Shown one piece after another: positions 22,125 through 32,502 of a stretch of DNA of 64,000 nucleotides; within the stretch, counting starts at the first letter, position 1; each line of letters starts with the position of its first letter. The notes below the pieces were generated by a model, which saw only the letters and a list, made by a program, of their open reading frames with translations, did not search any database and had not been told where the DNA came from. The translations under genes were made by a program, and so were the position numbers. The stretch is taken from assembly GCF_036669915.1 (NCBI RefSeq), contig NC_089319.1, forward strand, positions 9,960,080 through 10,024,079, written 5' to 3'. The stretch is from Pocillopora verrucosa (taxonomy: Eukaryota; Cnidaria; Anthozoa; Scleractinia; Pocilloporidae).

Positions 22125-22525
22125 TTAAATATACGTGGTAACATGATGATCGTTTGACGGTGTTCTCGAATGAGGAGCCTCCTGTGAAGCCCTCATAACG
22201 TCTTCATAACTTGGCGGAGGTGCTTCCGTCTCATCTTCGACTTCAATATATGATCGAGGGGCACTGTCTGCAACGGGATTAAAAATTTGATCAAACGCTT
22301 CTTCATGTTGCCAAGGGTCGTTCATTGTACTCATTACCATCCTTTCCACCTGTCCATCTCGTTGAATTTCTGCTTCCCTTTGAATTCCATTCGTGTTGAC
22401 AGTTCTTAGATTGGTGTTAATGTTGTCATTTTCTTCGTCTTCCTCCATTTGTCTTATGCAATGACAAACAAGAAGCATGAAGAGTACTGCGAGGGAAGCT
22501 CCAATCCAATAATATATCGTTTCAC
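22125..22525 (-). CDS. gene E, exon 2: membrane helix and PPxY tail
   Basis: The exon encodes ETIYYWIGASLAVLFMLLVC (membrane helix) followed by CIRQMEEDEEND, a long acidic/polar tail and EAPPPSYEDVMRASQEA, then a 16-residue extension. There are two overlapping acceptors: CTTTCAG at 22530-22536 and CTAG just after it. Use of the second gives phase 1, matching the donor phase of the array first exons, and 401 bases in frame. Unlike gene D, the exon has no Cys-rich stretch before the helix, because a SINE lies immediately upstream. PPSY resembles the D motif almost residue for residue. Whether a protein is made depends on the damaged exon 1. Confidence 0.65.
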
Positions 22526-22574
22526 CTAGCTGAAAGAATAAAAGAAAGGAAGAAAGACTGAAGCAGTTGTGGAC

Positions 22575-22650
22575 AAATAGCCTGAAAAAGAAATTCAGCT
22601 TTGAACGAGACTCGAACCTTGGACCGTTCTGCAAACGTAGCTAAGTGGAT
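22575..22650 (-). repeat. tRNA-derived SINE 3' half abutting the gene E exon 2 acceptor
   Basis: The minus strand has B-box AGGTTCGAGTCTCG followed by TTCAAAGCTGAATTTC and a pyrimidine-rich tail running into the acceptor of gene E exon 2. The SINE tail therefore supplies, or lies next to, the polypyrimidine tract. Confidence 0.55.
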
Positions 22651-23736
22651 GCTGGTTATTATCTAATATTTTCATATGCAAGTTTCATAAAGTAGAAATC
22701 TAAAGTGCATAAATTTAAGTTTATTTCTTATGGGGTGTCAAACGCAACTGTTTGGGAATGAAGCGGTTGAAGCGTGCCAATCGATCACCATATCAATCGT
22801 TTTGGGTTGAAACACAGTAATCCAGATTTCTCCTCGTTCAAATGTTAAAGGTAAACAACGAAGTGGCCAATTAAAGTCTTGTAACACGACTCCTGCTTTT
22901 ACCCAGATTTCCACGCCTCTCACGCCCCATCCAAGTGTTTTCGTTCAAAAACACGCTTTTTAACTGCTTGATGACACGTTCTTACCTAACATCAACGCCC
23001 GAAAAGCTTTTGAATACGAAGAGTTTCGAGGATCGTGTCAAAAGTGGTGTGTTTAGAAAGTGCATCGTGCTGTAAACGCTCCTCTCAAGCGTGGACAAAT
23101 GAAAACAGAGAGAATGCCGAAAGATGCGTCACATTCTGACATTACGAAGGCATTACCGTTTTGGGGCGTTTAAATGTGGGTGATTGGCGAAATCGCACCA
23201 AAAGGTACGCGTTTTCAAAGAAAATGCAGAAGTATGGACAAATGAGAGCAAAACTAAAACGCTAATGTAGTGAATATACTTTGCTTTGTTTTGTTTTTGA
23301 GACGAAGACGAACATTTCCGAAAACGCATTTGTGGTTGGAACCTCCATTCATTTACTTCTTCCTAGCATATCCAGCGTATCGAAAGAGCACGAGTAAGTC
23401 GCCATGTTGTTTTTCTTAACAACATGCGTTACGGCCGGCAAGTTAATTCCGCATAACTTCAGCCGACCTGGCGCAAACGACAACGGTCGCTACCTATGCT
23501 TATTCGACCGTCTCACAAGGTACGTAAACCAGCTAAATCATCCTTAAACGGATTCTTTTCATGTAGAAGCATGAAACCAAACCAACATTAAACAGTTGAT
23601 TCTCGCGGAATATGAATAAGTATCTTAAGTCTTTGGTGGACCACAATCGCGGATTTCGATTCACACGTTCAGACAAGTATCATGGATATAAGAACAAGTA
23701 ATCCCTTGCTTTGGTAATCACTGCAACGAAACTCAC
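22651..23736. other. gene E intron with repeat-like sequence
   Basis: No exon is supported. The stretch 22930-23345 has words such as AAACGCTTTTT, GTGGACAAATGAAAAC and CGTTTTCAAAG that look like remnants of a non-autonomous hAT-type element. The frame at 22738-22923 belongs to the same repeat-like stretch. Confidence 0.35.
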
Positions 23737-23834
23737 CATTACAACGGCTCGGAAATTCCATCTGACACCCTGAAGTCGTGTACTTGTGCTTAGAACCGAA
23801 CAGAATCTGATAAAATCCGAAATTTTGTTACCAT
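23737..23834 (-). pseudogene. gene E, exon 1: frameshifted
   Basis: It aligns with exon 1 of genes C and D from the ATG to a GTGAGT donor but is 98 bases instead of 97. The extra base lies in the signal-peptide region before CAGATTCT. Downstream of it the family frame is kept (TSGCQMEFPSRCNG, matching TSTCKYDNNCHG in D), but from the ATG the frame stops after 14 codons. A different open frame starting upstream (ATG 23898) runs through to the donor in phase 0 and would join the alternative acceptor CAG|CTAGGT in frame. That would give a protein without a signal peptide. So E is either dead, or re-framed, or the extra base is a sequence error. Confidence 0.6.
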
Positions 23835-23969
23835 TATAATGTAAACCTCGTGAGGTGTCTGTATCAGTAAACCTCTGCGGTAAAATGACATCCCGCATTC
23901 ATTCCGTTAGTTTTAAAGTCTTCTGTCAACGTCATCAATATTGTTTGGAACACTTTTCAGTACATTTTC

Positions 23970-24003
23970 GATTATTACGCATTTGAATATTGGTTTTCAG
24001 GTT
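23970..24003 (-). promoter_or_regulatory. conserved upstream block of gene E
   Basis: TTTGAATATTGGTTTTCAG on the + strand, about 150 bases upstream of the gene E exon 1 ATG, matches the blocks upstream of C and D. The adjoining AGCTGATG word is lost here. Confidence 0.45.
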
Positions 24004-25210
24004 GCTGTGTTCCTTGTCCGCATCTTTAATTTTTTAGTATTTAGTGCAGACTTTCACCTTGTAATTTAACTGTTTACAGACAGGAATCCCTTTAATGCTT
24101 CAATTCTCAGAAAAACGGGACACATTCTGATCAAACACAGCTTTACTTTTCATTGCATTTACGTGTGAGGGAAGATATAGTGGATAAAGAGTATAAAAAG
24201 TCCTATATTTGTCCCTCGTCATTTTCCTCATATCATGGTAATTAACCTTAGCCTTGAGCTGATTACGTACATCTTAAGCGGTTATATAATGGATGATTTT
24301 AACATTTATGGAGCTGGAAATGGAGGTTCTTGCAGCAGAGAATGCCTGTCAGCGGAAAAACGATCGTAACTTGACAGGTTGATTAATTGATCGATTCCTT
24401 GACTGATTGATTGAATGACTGATATTTTCTTCTTAAAACCTTGCGTTGAGGAAAACTTTAATTTCTCTCTTCTTGCTTGTTTTTGTTCAAAAATCTCGTG
24501 ACTGAGATGCTCCACAGTTACACCATTTCAAACCACTTCCCGATAGCTGCGATGCGACAGATTGCGTAACCGAAGTGAGTTGCGTAATGTCTTGTCCATA
24601 CCGCGTACAGCTTTGCGACTTCAGCCGTAATGAAAATTTACTTTGAGGAAAGTTGTTGCTACGATCATCAGTTACGTGCGGCGCGGAAAAAGTCGGTGAC
24701 AGACTTTTGAGAGTAAAATAGCGGTATTACTCGGGTAACCTTGCTCGTTTCCTATGTTAACCGAATCTTAAGAGCCGTGAGTCACCAACCGTCAAACATG
24801 AAAACCCGCCAGAGGAATGATTCAATGGAAACAGAGTCAGTTAACCGTGACAACAAACTTCATAACGTGGTCGCCAAACTTCCATCACGCCTCAATCGAC
24901 TGGAAATCGAAGTCAAAACAAATCTTGACTTAAATCTTACACTACCATACACATACAATCTAAATAAACATGATATTATAATTGCTATAATATGCTCTCT
25001 TTGTTAAATGGTTTTCTCTGTTCGAAGAATATACTCCCGAACCTGTAAAATAAGAAAATATTGGCATAAATATCCCGCTTTATAAAAACTTTACGACATT
25101 GTAAATTGGTAAAGGTGTGACACGAGAAGCGATAACCTTCGACTTCCTTAGCTAAATATTTCCCAAAACTGTGAACAAGTTGCCCATTTATGTTGATACG
25201 AGACTTTCAG
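24004..25210. other. intergenic E-F
   Basis: No supported gene. A GATT/TGAT-rich patch lies at about 24375-24425. The segment next to 25211 is the 3' flank of gene F. Confidence 0.35.
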
Positions 25211-25621
25211 TCATGTCCCGGCTATATCCTCGGTAGAAGCTCTCATGGCTTCTTCATAGCTTGGTGGAGGCAACTCATCTGAAGCTGCTAAACATCTGTA
25301 AGACGGGGGACCGCAGTCTGCAATAGCATCAGGGCTCGTAGGCACACACACTTCGGCTCGATCTTCAGCTGAATGCGACTCTTCGCCAGCAGCACCAGTT
25401 GAATTCGAAGTTCCAGTAGCACCTTGCAATCCAAATAAGTATACAGGACCTGTGCTTTCGTTGTGGTTTGCAGTAGGTCCAGCCGCTTGCTGCGATGCTC
25501 TAAGATTGGCAGCACGTTCTTGGTCTCTTCGCTTTAGCGAAGCAAAATGACAACAAAATCCAATTACAATGGCGACCACAACAATCAAAACAATGACAAA
25601 AACTTGGCCGATATCGGCCAT
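25211..25621 (-). CDS. gene F: ectodomain-less membrane protein with two PPxY motifs
   Basis: Single exon, 136 residues, ATG at 25621 with an in-frame TAA five codons upstream, which fixes the start. Only six residues (MADIGQ) precede the membrane helix (VFVIVLIVVVAIVIGFCCHF), so it is a signal-anchor protein with practically no extracellular part. A basic KRRDQER stop-transfer follows, then a Ser/Ala-rich linker, PPSY at 105-108 and PPSY at 119-122 within LPPPSYEEAMRAS. The C-terminus matches gene G closely (SPDAIAD-GPP-Y then PPPSYEEA), so F and G are recent duplicates. With WW-binding motifs and no ectodomain, it may be a pure membrane-bound E3-ligase adaptor, or may pair in the membrane with the receptor-like members. 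CC at the inner face suggests acylation. Confidence 0.8.
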   Translation of the reverse strand: MADIGQVFVIVLIVVVAIVIGFCCHFASLKRRDQERAANLRASQQAAGPTANHNESTGPVYLFGLQGATGTSNSTGAAGEESHSAEDRAEVCVPTSPDAIADCGPPSYRCLAASDELPPPSYEEAMRASTEDIAGT

Positions 25622-27317
25622 ACCGACTGAAGTTTAAAGCGAACTCTTTAAAGGCACACTTTGAGTACAATATCCAAGATGGAGGTTAGACATCTTCTTC
25701 AATTTTTCTTTAATTCATTTCGAAAGACTTTGATCACTATCACAGCTGGTTCTCGATCCGTTCTGAACCCTTTGCTTACCAATCTAGTCTCTCATATTCT
25801 CCCTTGTTAATCAATCGAAGTATCAAATGTTTTTCTCAAGAAGTTGTTGACCCAAACTTAACTTCCAGTGAAAAGTCCGGCGCACTTTTTCAGTTTTCAA
25901 CGCCGTCTCAATGTCGATCGTAACTACTGTAAATTGATATGATGGCCGCCATCTTGATTACGAAGTCACGATTGGTAATTTATGTAAATGCTGGTCATGT
26001 TTATTTTAAATTGTTGCACTGTTTTTCCGAAACTATTTGAAAAATGAGCACCTGATGTTTCATAGCATATAATAATTTGACCACTGAATGTGATTTCCCA
26101 CTGAATGTGATTTCCAACAAAAAACAAGTAAGTTATCGAAAACACATCCCCGCCACCTGCAGTCACAAATACGCACGTTCAAAATCTAATGTAAACAGAT
26201 ATTAATTAGAGACTGGCTTGAGCAAATAGGCAAATCCATTGGTTGCAGAATGAGGGGAAAATTCAACAATTTAAGAATATGCGAGTTCAATGTTGAGACA
26301 GAGTGTAGAAAAGTTGTCTATGAGTCCTTCGATCACAAACTGCAAGACTCAGAGTTCCCCGTCCCCTCGCTTCGATTCTTGTTCTAGTCACGCAACACTC
26401 TCACTTCCAGAGTATATTGCGTGACAAAACCAATCGGGACAACAACAATAACTACGACAGTGGAGGCAGCTGAAGTTGAAGTGTCAACTACTTTGCAAAT
26501 GACAACGTGTGGAGCTCACCTTCAAATTTTTAAATCAAAGCTTTTTCAAGTTTCCAAAATAATGATATTTACTTACAAATACGGATGAAATGGAAAATGT
26601 CCCAGAGCATATCAAGAGCATGAATACATATGCTTTAGTAAACAAAAAACCAGCTGGCAAGTTCAATTGCAGTTCTCTTCTTACTACTTAAGTGGTTAAC
26701 TTAAATACAGAATCAACCTTACGCAGAAATGTCAAGCAATTTTCCACCTTTTCCGTTGTCACTGTTGGTTATTACAAGAAAAATCGACGAAATGTTTCAA
26801 CGCAATATTACAGGGGTTGTAGACAAACAGAACGACTCTCCCGTGGTTTAGCCAGCGAGAAGGCTTTCATTGCGGCGAGACACGCAGCTTTCCAGCCACT
26901 GAGCGATGCGAGCGATGCGAGCGCGCGAGACGTGTGAGGTCTGCGTGTGTTCTGACGCGAAAATGTTTCCTGCCAGAACCCTCGCAGATTTCTCGCAAGC
27001 TCGGACGAATCTCGCGGACTTCGACGAAGCGTTAGCGAAACTTAATCGAAGGCTACCGTTCGGCGATATAAAATTCAACCACTGTTGTGTCGAAAGCACT
27101 AAGATTTTTCTCCAACCTTTGATAGCGACTAGAAAGATTAACAACCGCTTTGGAATATTATATCGGACTTAAATAATTTAAACGGTCTTATTATAGGTTA
27201 CGTGTTCGATGATGTTCAATTTCCAAACACAATCAATTCTCCGAAAATTCTTAGAATTTCCTTCCTATTACCAATGTCGGTCATCATTTCAGAGCAACCC
27301 TACCCGTACTGTCCACG
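25622..27317. other. intergenic F-G
   Basis: The first 100 bases hold the gene F leader. The interval 26825-27060 is a CpG-rich patch described separately. The remaining AT-rich sequence shows no gene. Confidence 0.4.
26825..27060. repeat. CpG-rich patch, repeat-like
   Basis: Contains GCGAGCGATGCGAGCGATGC and many CG steps (CTCGCAGATTTCTCGCAAGC, CGGACGAATCTCGCGGACTT) in otherwise AT-rich, CpG-poor surroundings. Open frames exist on both strands, but only as a side effect of the composition. It looks like a dispersed GC-rich repeat comparable to 63540-63640. Confidence 0.45.
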
Positions 27318-27734
27318 TCACATGGCTAAATTCTCTTGGGAAACCCTAACGGCTTCCTCATAGCTTGGTGGCGGAGGTTCATTTGAAACCGCTATGTACG
27401 GTGGTGGGCCACTGTCTGCGATAGCATCAGGGCTTCTTGGACTTTCATCGTGATTCTGACAAACATCTTCAGCCACGCTCGATGACCGTTGATGTCCAGT
27501 TCTAGTCGAGTCTGAAGTTGAACTAGCTCCCCGCAGTCTTAAGATGAAAATAGAACCTGTCTCGCTTTGATTTGTATAACCAGAAGGTTGAACTTCACCT
27601 TGTTGCGTGGTCCTTCGCCTCGCAGCGATTTCTCCTCTTCGCTTCTGAGCAGTTATGTGACAACAACAACCAATTACGATGGCGAAAAGCACGATGACCA
27701 AAACAATGAAGATAGTTTGAACGACTTCAGACAT
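27318..27734 (-). CDS. gene G: ectodomain-less membrane protein with two PPxY motifs
   Basis: Single exon, 138 residues, ATG at 27734 with an in-frame TAA five codons upstream. MSEVVQT is followed directly by a membrane helix (IFIVLVIVLFAIVIGCCCHI), then KRRGEIAARRR. The tail carries PPPY at 110-113 and PPSY at 122-125 (PPPPSYEEAVRVS). It is the paralogue of gene F about 2.1 kb away, and even the bases before the ATG are related (CTTCAGTCGGTATG versus CTCTATTCCGGTATG). The conserved parts are the helix, the CC(C)H edge and the two PY motifs; the linker differs freely. That pattern implies selection on membrane anchoring and WW binding. Confidence 0.8.
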   Translation of the reverse strand: MSEVVQTIFIVLVIVLFAIVIGCCCHITAQKRRGEIAARRRTTQQGEVQPSGYTNQSETGSIFILRLRGASSTSDSTRTGHQRSSSVAEDVCQNHDESPRSPDAIADSGPPPYIAVSNEPPPPSYEEAVRVSQENLAM

Positions 27735-29899
27735 ACCGGAATAGAGTTAAAAGCACAATCGACAAAAGAATCGAAAGGTTCAAAGTCCTGAACGAAAAAA
27801 AAAATCCAAAATCCTTTCGGATATTTGTTCCGATTTGAGTTATCTTTTCACGGCGAAGTACATGAATACTATGAATAGCTATTCAAGCAGAACTTATCGT
27901 TCCTTGAGCTTGAGATTCTTTAACGAAATCACTGGGAAGAATTACTCCTCTTTTCGATGGGGTCTCTAACAAAGAACAGTCCTGTTTTGCTCTTATAAAC
28001 AGAGTTCGGTCTGCTGACCGCCATTTTAAAATTCTCATTAAATCAAAGTAGTCACGCAACGCCAACCGAATTTGGACCATTAAGCGGCATCCTATGTAAC
28101 AACTACTCTCGACAGCCAGCTGCTCGCTTTTTAAAACTCTATTTCATAGGGTAACTTAGAATTATAACCTGAGTTGATAACGTAACAGGCCACCGTAAAG
28201 AGTTTAAAAGCTGACATCTCGAGCGTTAGCCCTTCACCATTCGCTGTGACCAACACTGATATTGATCCACTGTTGGGTTAGGGAAGGGGTAGGGATAGGT
28301 GGGCAGTTGCCCAGCTACTGATATTGATCCTAACTGGTTTATTAAAAAACGCCCAAAAATATAGATAACTCTTCCCAACTTTATTTTGTAAGAACAAACA
28401 GAATGTTCAATGTACAAAAAAACACTTTCGCTTTAACTCGTCTTCATGCGCGCACATTGTATAATTGTACATAATCCACGATGGAAACTCATAATGAAAA
28501 CTTTTGAATTACATTATCAAATGATCCAGTTTTTAATATTCAAAAACTATTCCAGGAGTGCGCTTCGGATATAAGATGGTAAACAAACGCGACGCATAGC
28601 GCCGACTTGGCTATAACTAATCTTGTTTCCAACGAGCGCGAATGGAATAGTTGTTTTATTAAATTTCTTTAAATCCTGAATGTTTGGATACCCTTAGCTC
28701 CGCAAAAGTTGGCGCAAAACATTCATACAAGTGGACACGAAAAAAGAGCCGATAACCGGAGTTGCGTGAACCAAGCAGGATTGCAGTATTAGAAGTTAAA
28801 AATTTCATGATGCAATATGCTGAGAATTTCGACGATCATTCATCACCGCTTCACTCCAATACCCTCCACTACATTTCTTTGAGCGCTCATTTACGATCAG
28901 CAAGTCAAGTAAGGAGTCGCGTTTGATTAGTGTTTCACTCATGATCAATAACTTAATGTAAGAGGGACTTTTTTCCAAGGTCAACTTTCCATGAAGAAAA
29001 GCAACTAAAAGGGCGCTGTAAATATCTTGCACAGATCAGTATCGCCATGTTTAGAAAGTTTGGTCATACAACTACGACCTGAGTGTGCAACATTCTAAAT
29101 GCATATTTTCATAATTAAAATCCCTATTCTTCAAGAAATTTGTGTATAATATGCAAGGTATGTCACGTAAAACTGTGCACATTCACGACTGTTTATAGTA
29201 CTTTTTACACTTTTTAAAACGGTGGTCACCCATTTCGAATCGCGGTCGCTAGTACTTCTCCGCTGATGGTTCAAGGCGGAGACCTTCTCTCAATAGAAAT
29301 CAGTGTCCATCGGCCGTAACAGAACACCATAAATATGTGCGTATCCACCTCGCCGTGACTCAACGTGAAAAAGATCCTTTGATCTGCATACTTGTTCGAC
29401 GATTCGTCCAAAGGTTACGATTGCTTGATGATAAAAAAAATTCCAAATTATGATCTGGGTTATTCAACCATTGACGTTTCACAAAGAGTCGGATTTACTT
29501 TGCTGAAGTGACAAGGTTGCAAATTATGTCACTTAGGGCTAAAACTGAAACTTGTTTCTAAATTTGCCCTCTTGTCGTCAAGCTGACATCCTAGAGAATT
29601 AGCCAGAGAAATTTTTGTGGTTTTCATTGAGCTCTAGGCAGCTTTAAGCGGTCAAATATCAAGGGAAGATGATAATCCGGTTGCTTTCAAAATTTTAAAC
29701 CACTGAGAGCTTCAGCACGGAAGACTTTTTTCGATTTCATTTCGCGCTAGATGCATTTTTAGGCTCTCCACTCTATTACGCCCATGTCACATATTCTCTG
29801 ACCAGACTGTCTATAGTCAGCCATGCTTTATCGCATTCCGTTGTCGTGCGACCGGCTCCCAAGTCTATAGTAGGTCTTAATAGTTGAGATTGCTTATTA
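27735..29899. other. intergenic G-H
   Basis: No supported gene. A short direct repeat CTGATATTGATCC occurs at about 28256 and 28318. Frames at 27883-28080 and 28226-28417 have no family features. Confidence 0.35.
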
Positions 29900-30250
29900 T
29901 CATGAGCTCGACTGTGAAGAGACTTGCGTTAGATCTGATAGAACACCTCGTCCGGGATGCTCGTACCTACGAACAACTCTTGACAACCTCGATGGATCGC
30001 GTGGCCATAATCTGTGACAGAGAAACCCGACTAACATAAGCAGCAACACGAGTAATACCAACACGACACTGAGAACCAACCAGTTGTACAACTTGTGCTT
30101 TTCAGTCAGCTCACACGCCGCACAAGCTGCTTGCTCCGTGGCATTTTTTTCGCAAAAAGCAAAGGGAAGCATCCATGAAGAAAACCCCCCAACCACAAAC
30201 ATTGACACCGTGAGTCGCTTCCATCTCGTGACAATGACATGTGCGTCCAT
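29900..30250 (-). CDS. gene H: small single-pass membrane protein, no PPxY
   Basis: Single exon, 116 residues, ATG at 30250. Residues 13-32 (LTVSMFVVGGFSSWMLPFAF) form a signal peptide. The mature ectodomain is only about 24 residues with three cysteines (C33, C43, C46) and one N-glycosylation site (NAT). The membrane helix is 57-78 (a long Leu/Val run), followed by HRLWPRDPSR and a short basic tail ending LTQVSSQSSS. It shares strand, size and topology with the array but lacks PPxY. The serine-rich end could be a phosphorylation or binding site. It may be a very diverged array member or an unrelated small membrane protein. Overlapping + strand frames here look like shadows. Confidence 0.6.
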   Translation of the reverse strand: MDAHVIVTRWKRLTVSMFVVGGFSSWMLPFAFCEKNATEQAACAACELTEKHKLYNWLVLSVVLVLLVLLLMLVGFLCHRLWPRDPSRLSRVVRRYEHPGRGVLSDLTQVSSQSSS

Positions 30251-32502
30251 TTTTCACCTTAAGAATCTAGTTATCATTTGACCAGAATAAAAGCTCTCTT
30301 TGTGAAAACAATTCGCTGTTTACATGACACTTCACGCTGATAAAAAGAATAATGAACTTAATACCCAGAGACGTGAGTAGGGTCTTGAGGAGGGCTTGTA
30401 TGTCAGCAGATCAGTACCATACAACAGATGATTGGCTATTTGGAAACATTCACATATCATGGCATTCATTTCGGCCGGCTTTCTCAGGTTATTTTCCTCT
30501 TTGCAGCGATAATGCACAAACATGGCGCCGGATAAGATTATGGTTGTCAACGAGATGGTTAGCTTTGAAGGCGGTGTTTGAATAATATGTTTACATAGAG
30601 CGAGTCAATGCATCCTCAGGGCTTACACTAGCTTTAATTTGTTGGTTTATAAACAATTTAACAACGTCATTAGGCGGAAAGTCAAGGATTGACTACCTGA
30701 TGTTGGACTCGTCATCAAAACTCAAATCCAAAACTAAGAGCGCACGTGTAAGTAAGGTGTAAAGACAACCACCCTTCTTCTCTGACTAACCAATTTAGAC
30801 AGCCCTCGAGAAAATCGGATGTAAATGCTTGCGGTATAAGTGCTGGTTTTGACCTAGGCCAGTTTTGGTATTATTTCGCTGAAGTGTGCGAATAACATCT
30901 GACCGAAATGATACTTCGGCTCGTGTTAGATAACAGATGGAGTGCGGTTTCCCGCTGAAATGCAAGTTTGTCTTTAAGGCTGCAGAAGCTGAGGTGTTAG
31001 TCAACTCAGAGGTGATTGAAATTTGCTGAAGAAGGTCGATCTAGTGGAAAAATTTGCTAGATAACATCGAGGAAAAATGGCCGAGTAGGCGCCTGGATTT
31101 GTCTTTACCCTCCGGGCTCACTGATGCAATTATTACCATTAACACCGTTAATTTCAAAAATTAAATTACCAAAACAAGATCAGATAAAGAACAGATGCGA
31201 AACCTATATTATACTGATTACAACAAAGTGCGAGGAACCGTTTGCTTCGAACCAAAAAGAAAAAGGATTCCGTGGAAAGAAGGCGCATCGATCCCATTAG
31301 CCCAAAAACTCTAAACTCTTTAGTGCCTGAGGAATGGCTGGTCAGTCATGAGGGCTATTCTTTCAGATATGTCTATGATGATAAAGAAAATGACGTCAGC
31401 AAGAATCGGACACGGTGACTGAGGGGATAAAGAAAAAAGCTGCATATCAGGAGAAATGATTGTCATTGATAAGAAGACGTTAATAGCTCTGGGAAGAATT
31501 CAACGGAAATTCTAATGAGTAAAGTCAGAGAACAACAGACTGAGGGCGGCCGAGATTGTTAGTGATATTGGGCAAGCGAAGGCAAAAACTTGGATCTGAT
31601 CACCAGTTAAAAACGAAAAAAAAAACGACGCAAGAAGCCCTGTCGTATGTATTCTTAGACTAAGTTTCTTCAATGGAACAAAAACGTGCTCTGTAATATC
31701 AAAGTTTTCTACCCTTGTAAATTTACACAAGGAGACAAAATGTTGCCGTGTTAACGTTGCGACAAGATAAACAAAGCCAAAATTTCAGGGGATCTTTTGA
31801 TGAGTTTTAAAATATCATTTACGGTGTTCATTGCTTACACAATCAGATTATCTTCTACAGTATCTTATATTTGGACAGCTGCAAACAAGTAAAGGAATGA
31901 AAGAACCGCTTCCTGCCGCAAATTATTTATCGTGTTGTAATTCTTGTCATGAATCTGGCAAACGATGTAAGAAAACTTGGCTCAAGCAATATTCAAGAGT
32001 ACCTCATCACTCAACGTGTCAAAACAATCACTTATCATCTTTAGATCCATAGTGACTTTTCATGCAGCCTACGTGATTTACACTGGATACCTAGTGTGTA
32101 CGGCGGAAGTCTGACGCGATCTATTGTGTTCGTCTATTTAGGAACAGAGAAATATTCACACTAATTAACTGATCCAAAACACGTACATAAGTTGCAAAGA
32201 AGTAATTACGGTTTTTTTTCTATATTTCTTGTGGTTCCAGACGATGGATTCATGTATGTACAGGCTTATTCAATACATCGTCCTCTTAAAAGCCACTTGT
32301 GGTTGATTCACTCAAGTGTTCGGATTGGCCTTCCCGGTTAAATGTTATAAGGAAATATAGACTGGTTTCTATCTGCTTCAAAGGGATTACCACTCAAAAC
32401 TGTTATTTCTCGTTCTGACATGAAATACTAATTTTTACTCTCTAATTTACACGTTCCTTCTGTACATGCCTTTGTTGCACATGATTCAAGTTTGTCTTTA
32501 AA
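30251..32502. other. intergenic H-I
   Basis: Contains the gene H promoter side and the gene I 3' flank. No protein frame with ATG, domain or splice support on either strand. Confidence 0.35.

Noticed and set aside
26692..27172. Three frames on both strands in the CpG-rich patch
   Set aside because: Open only because of the GC-rich repeat composition (GCGAGCGATGCGAGC); no protein-like pattern.
30084..30281. + strand frame opposite gene H
   Set aside because: No domain; gene H on the minus strand has a signal peptide, glycosylation site and membrane helix.
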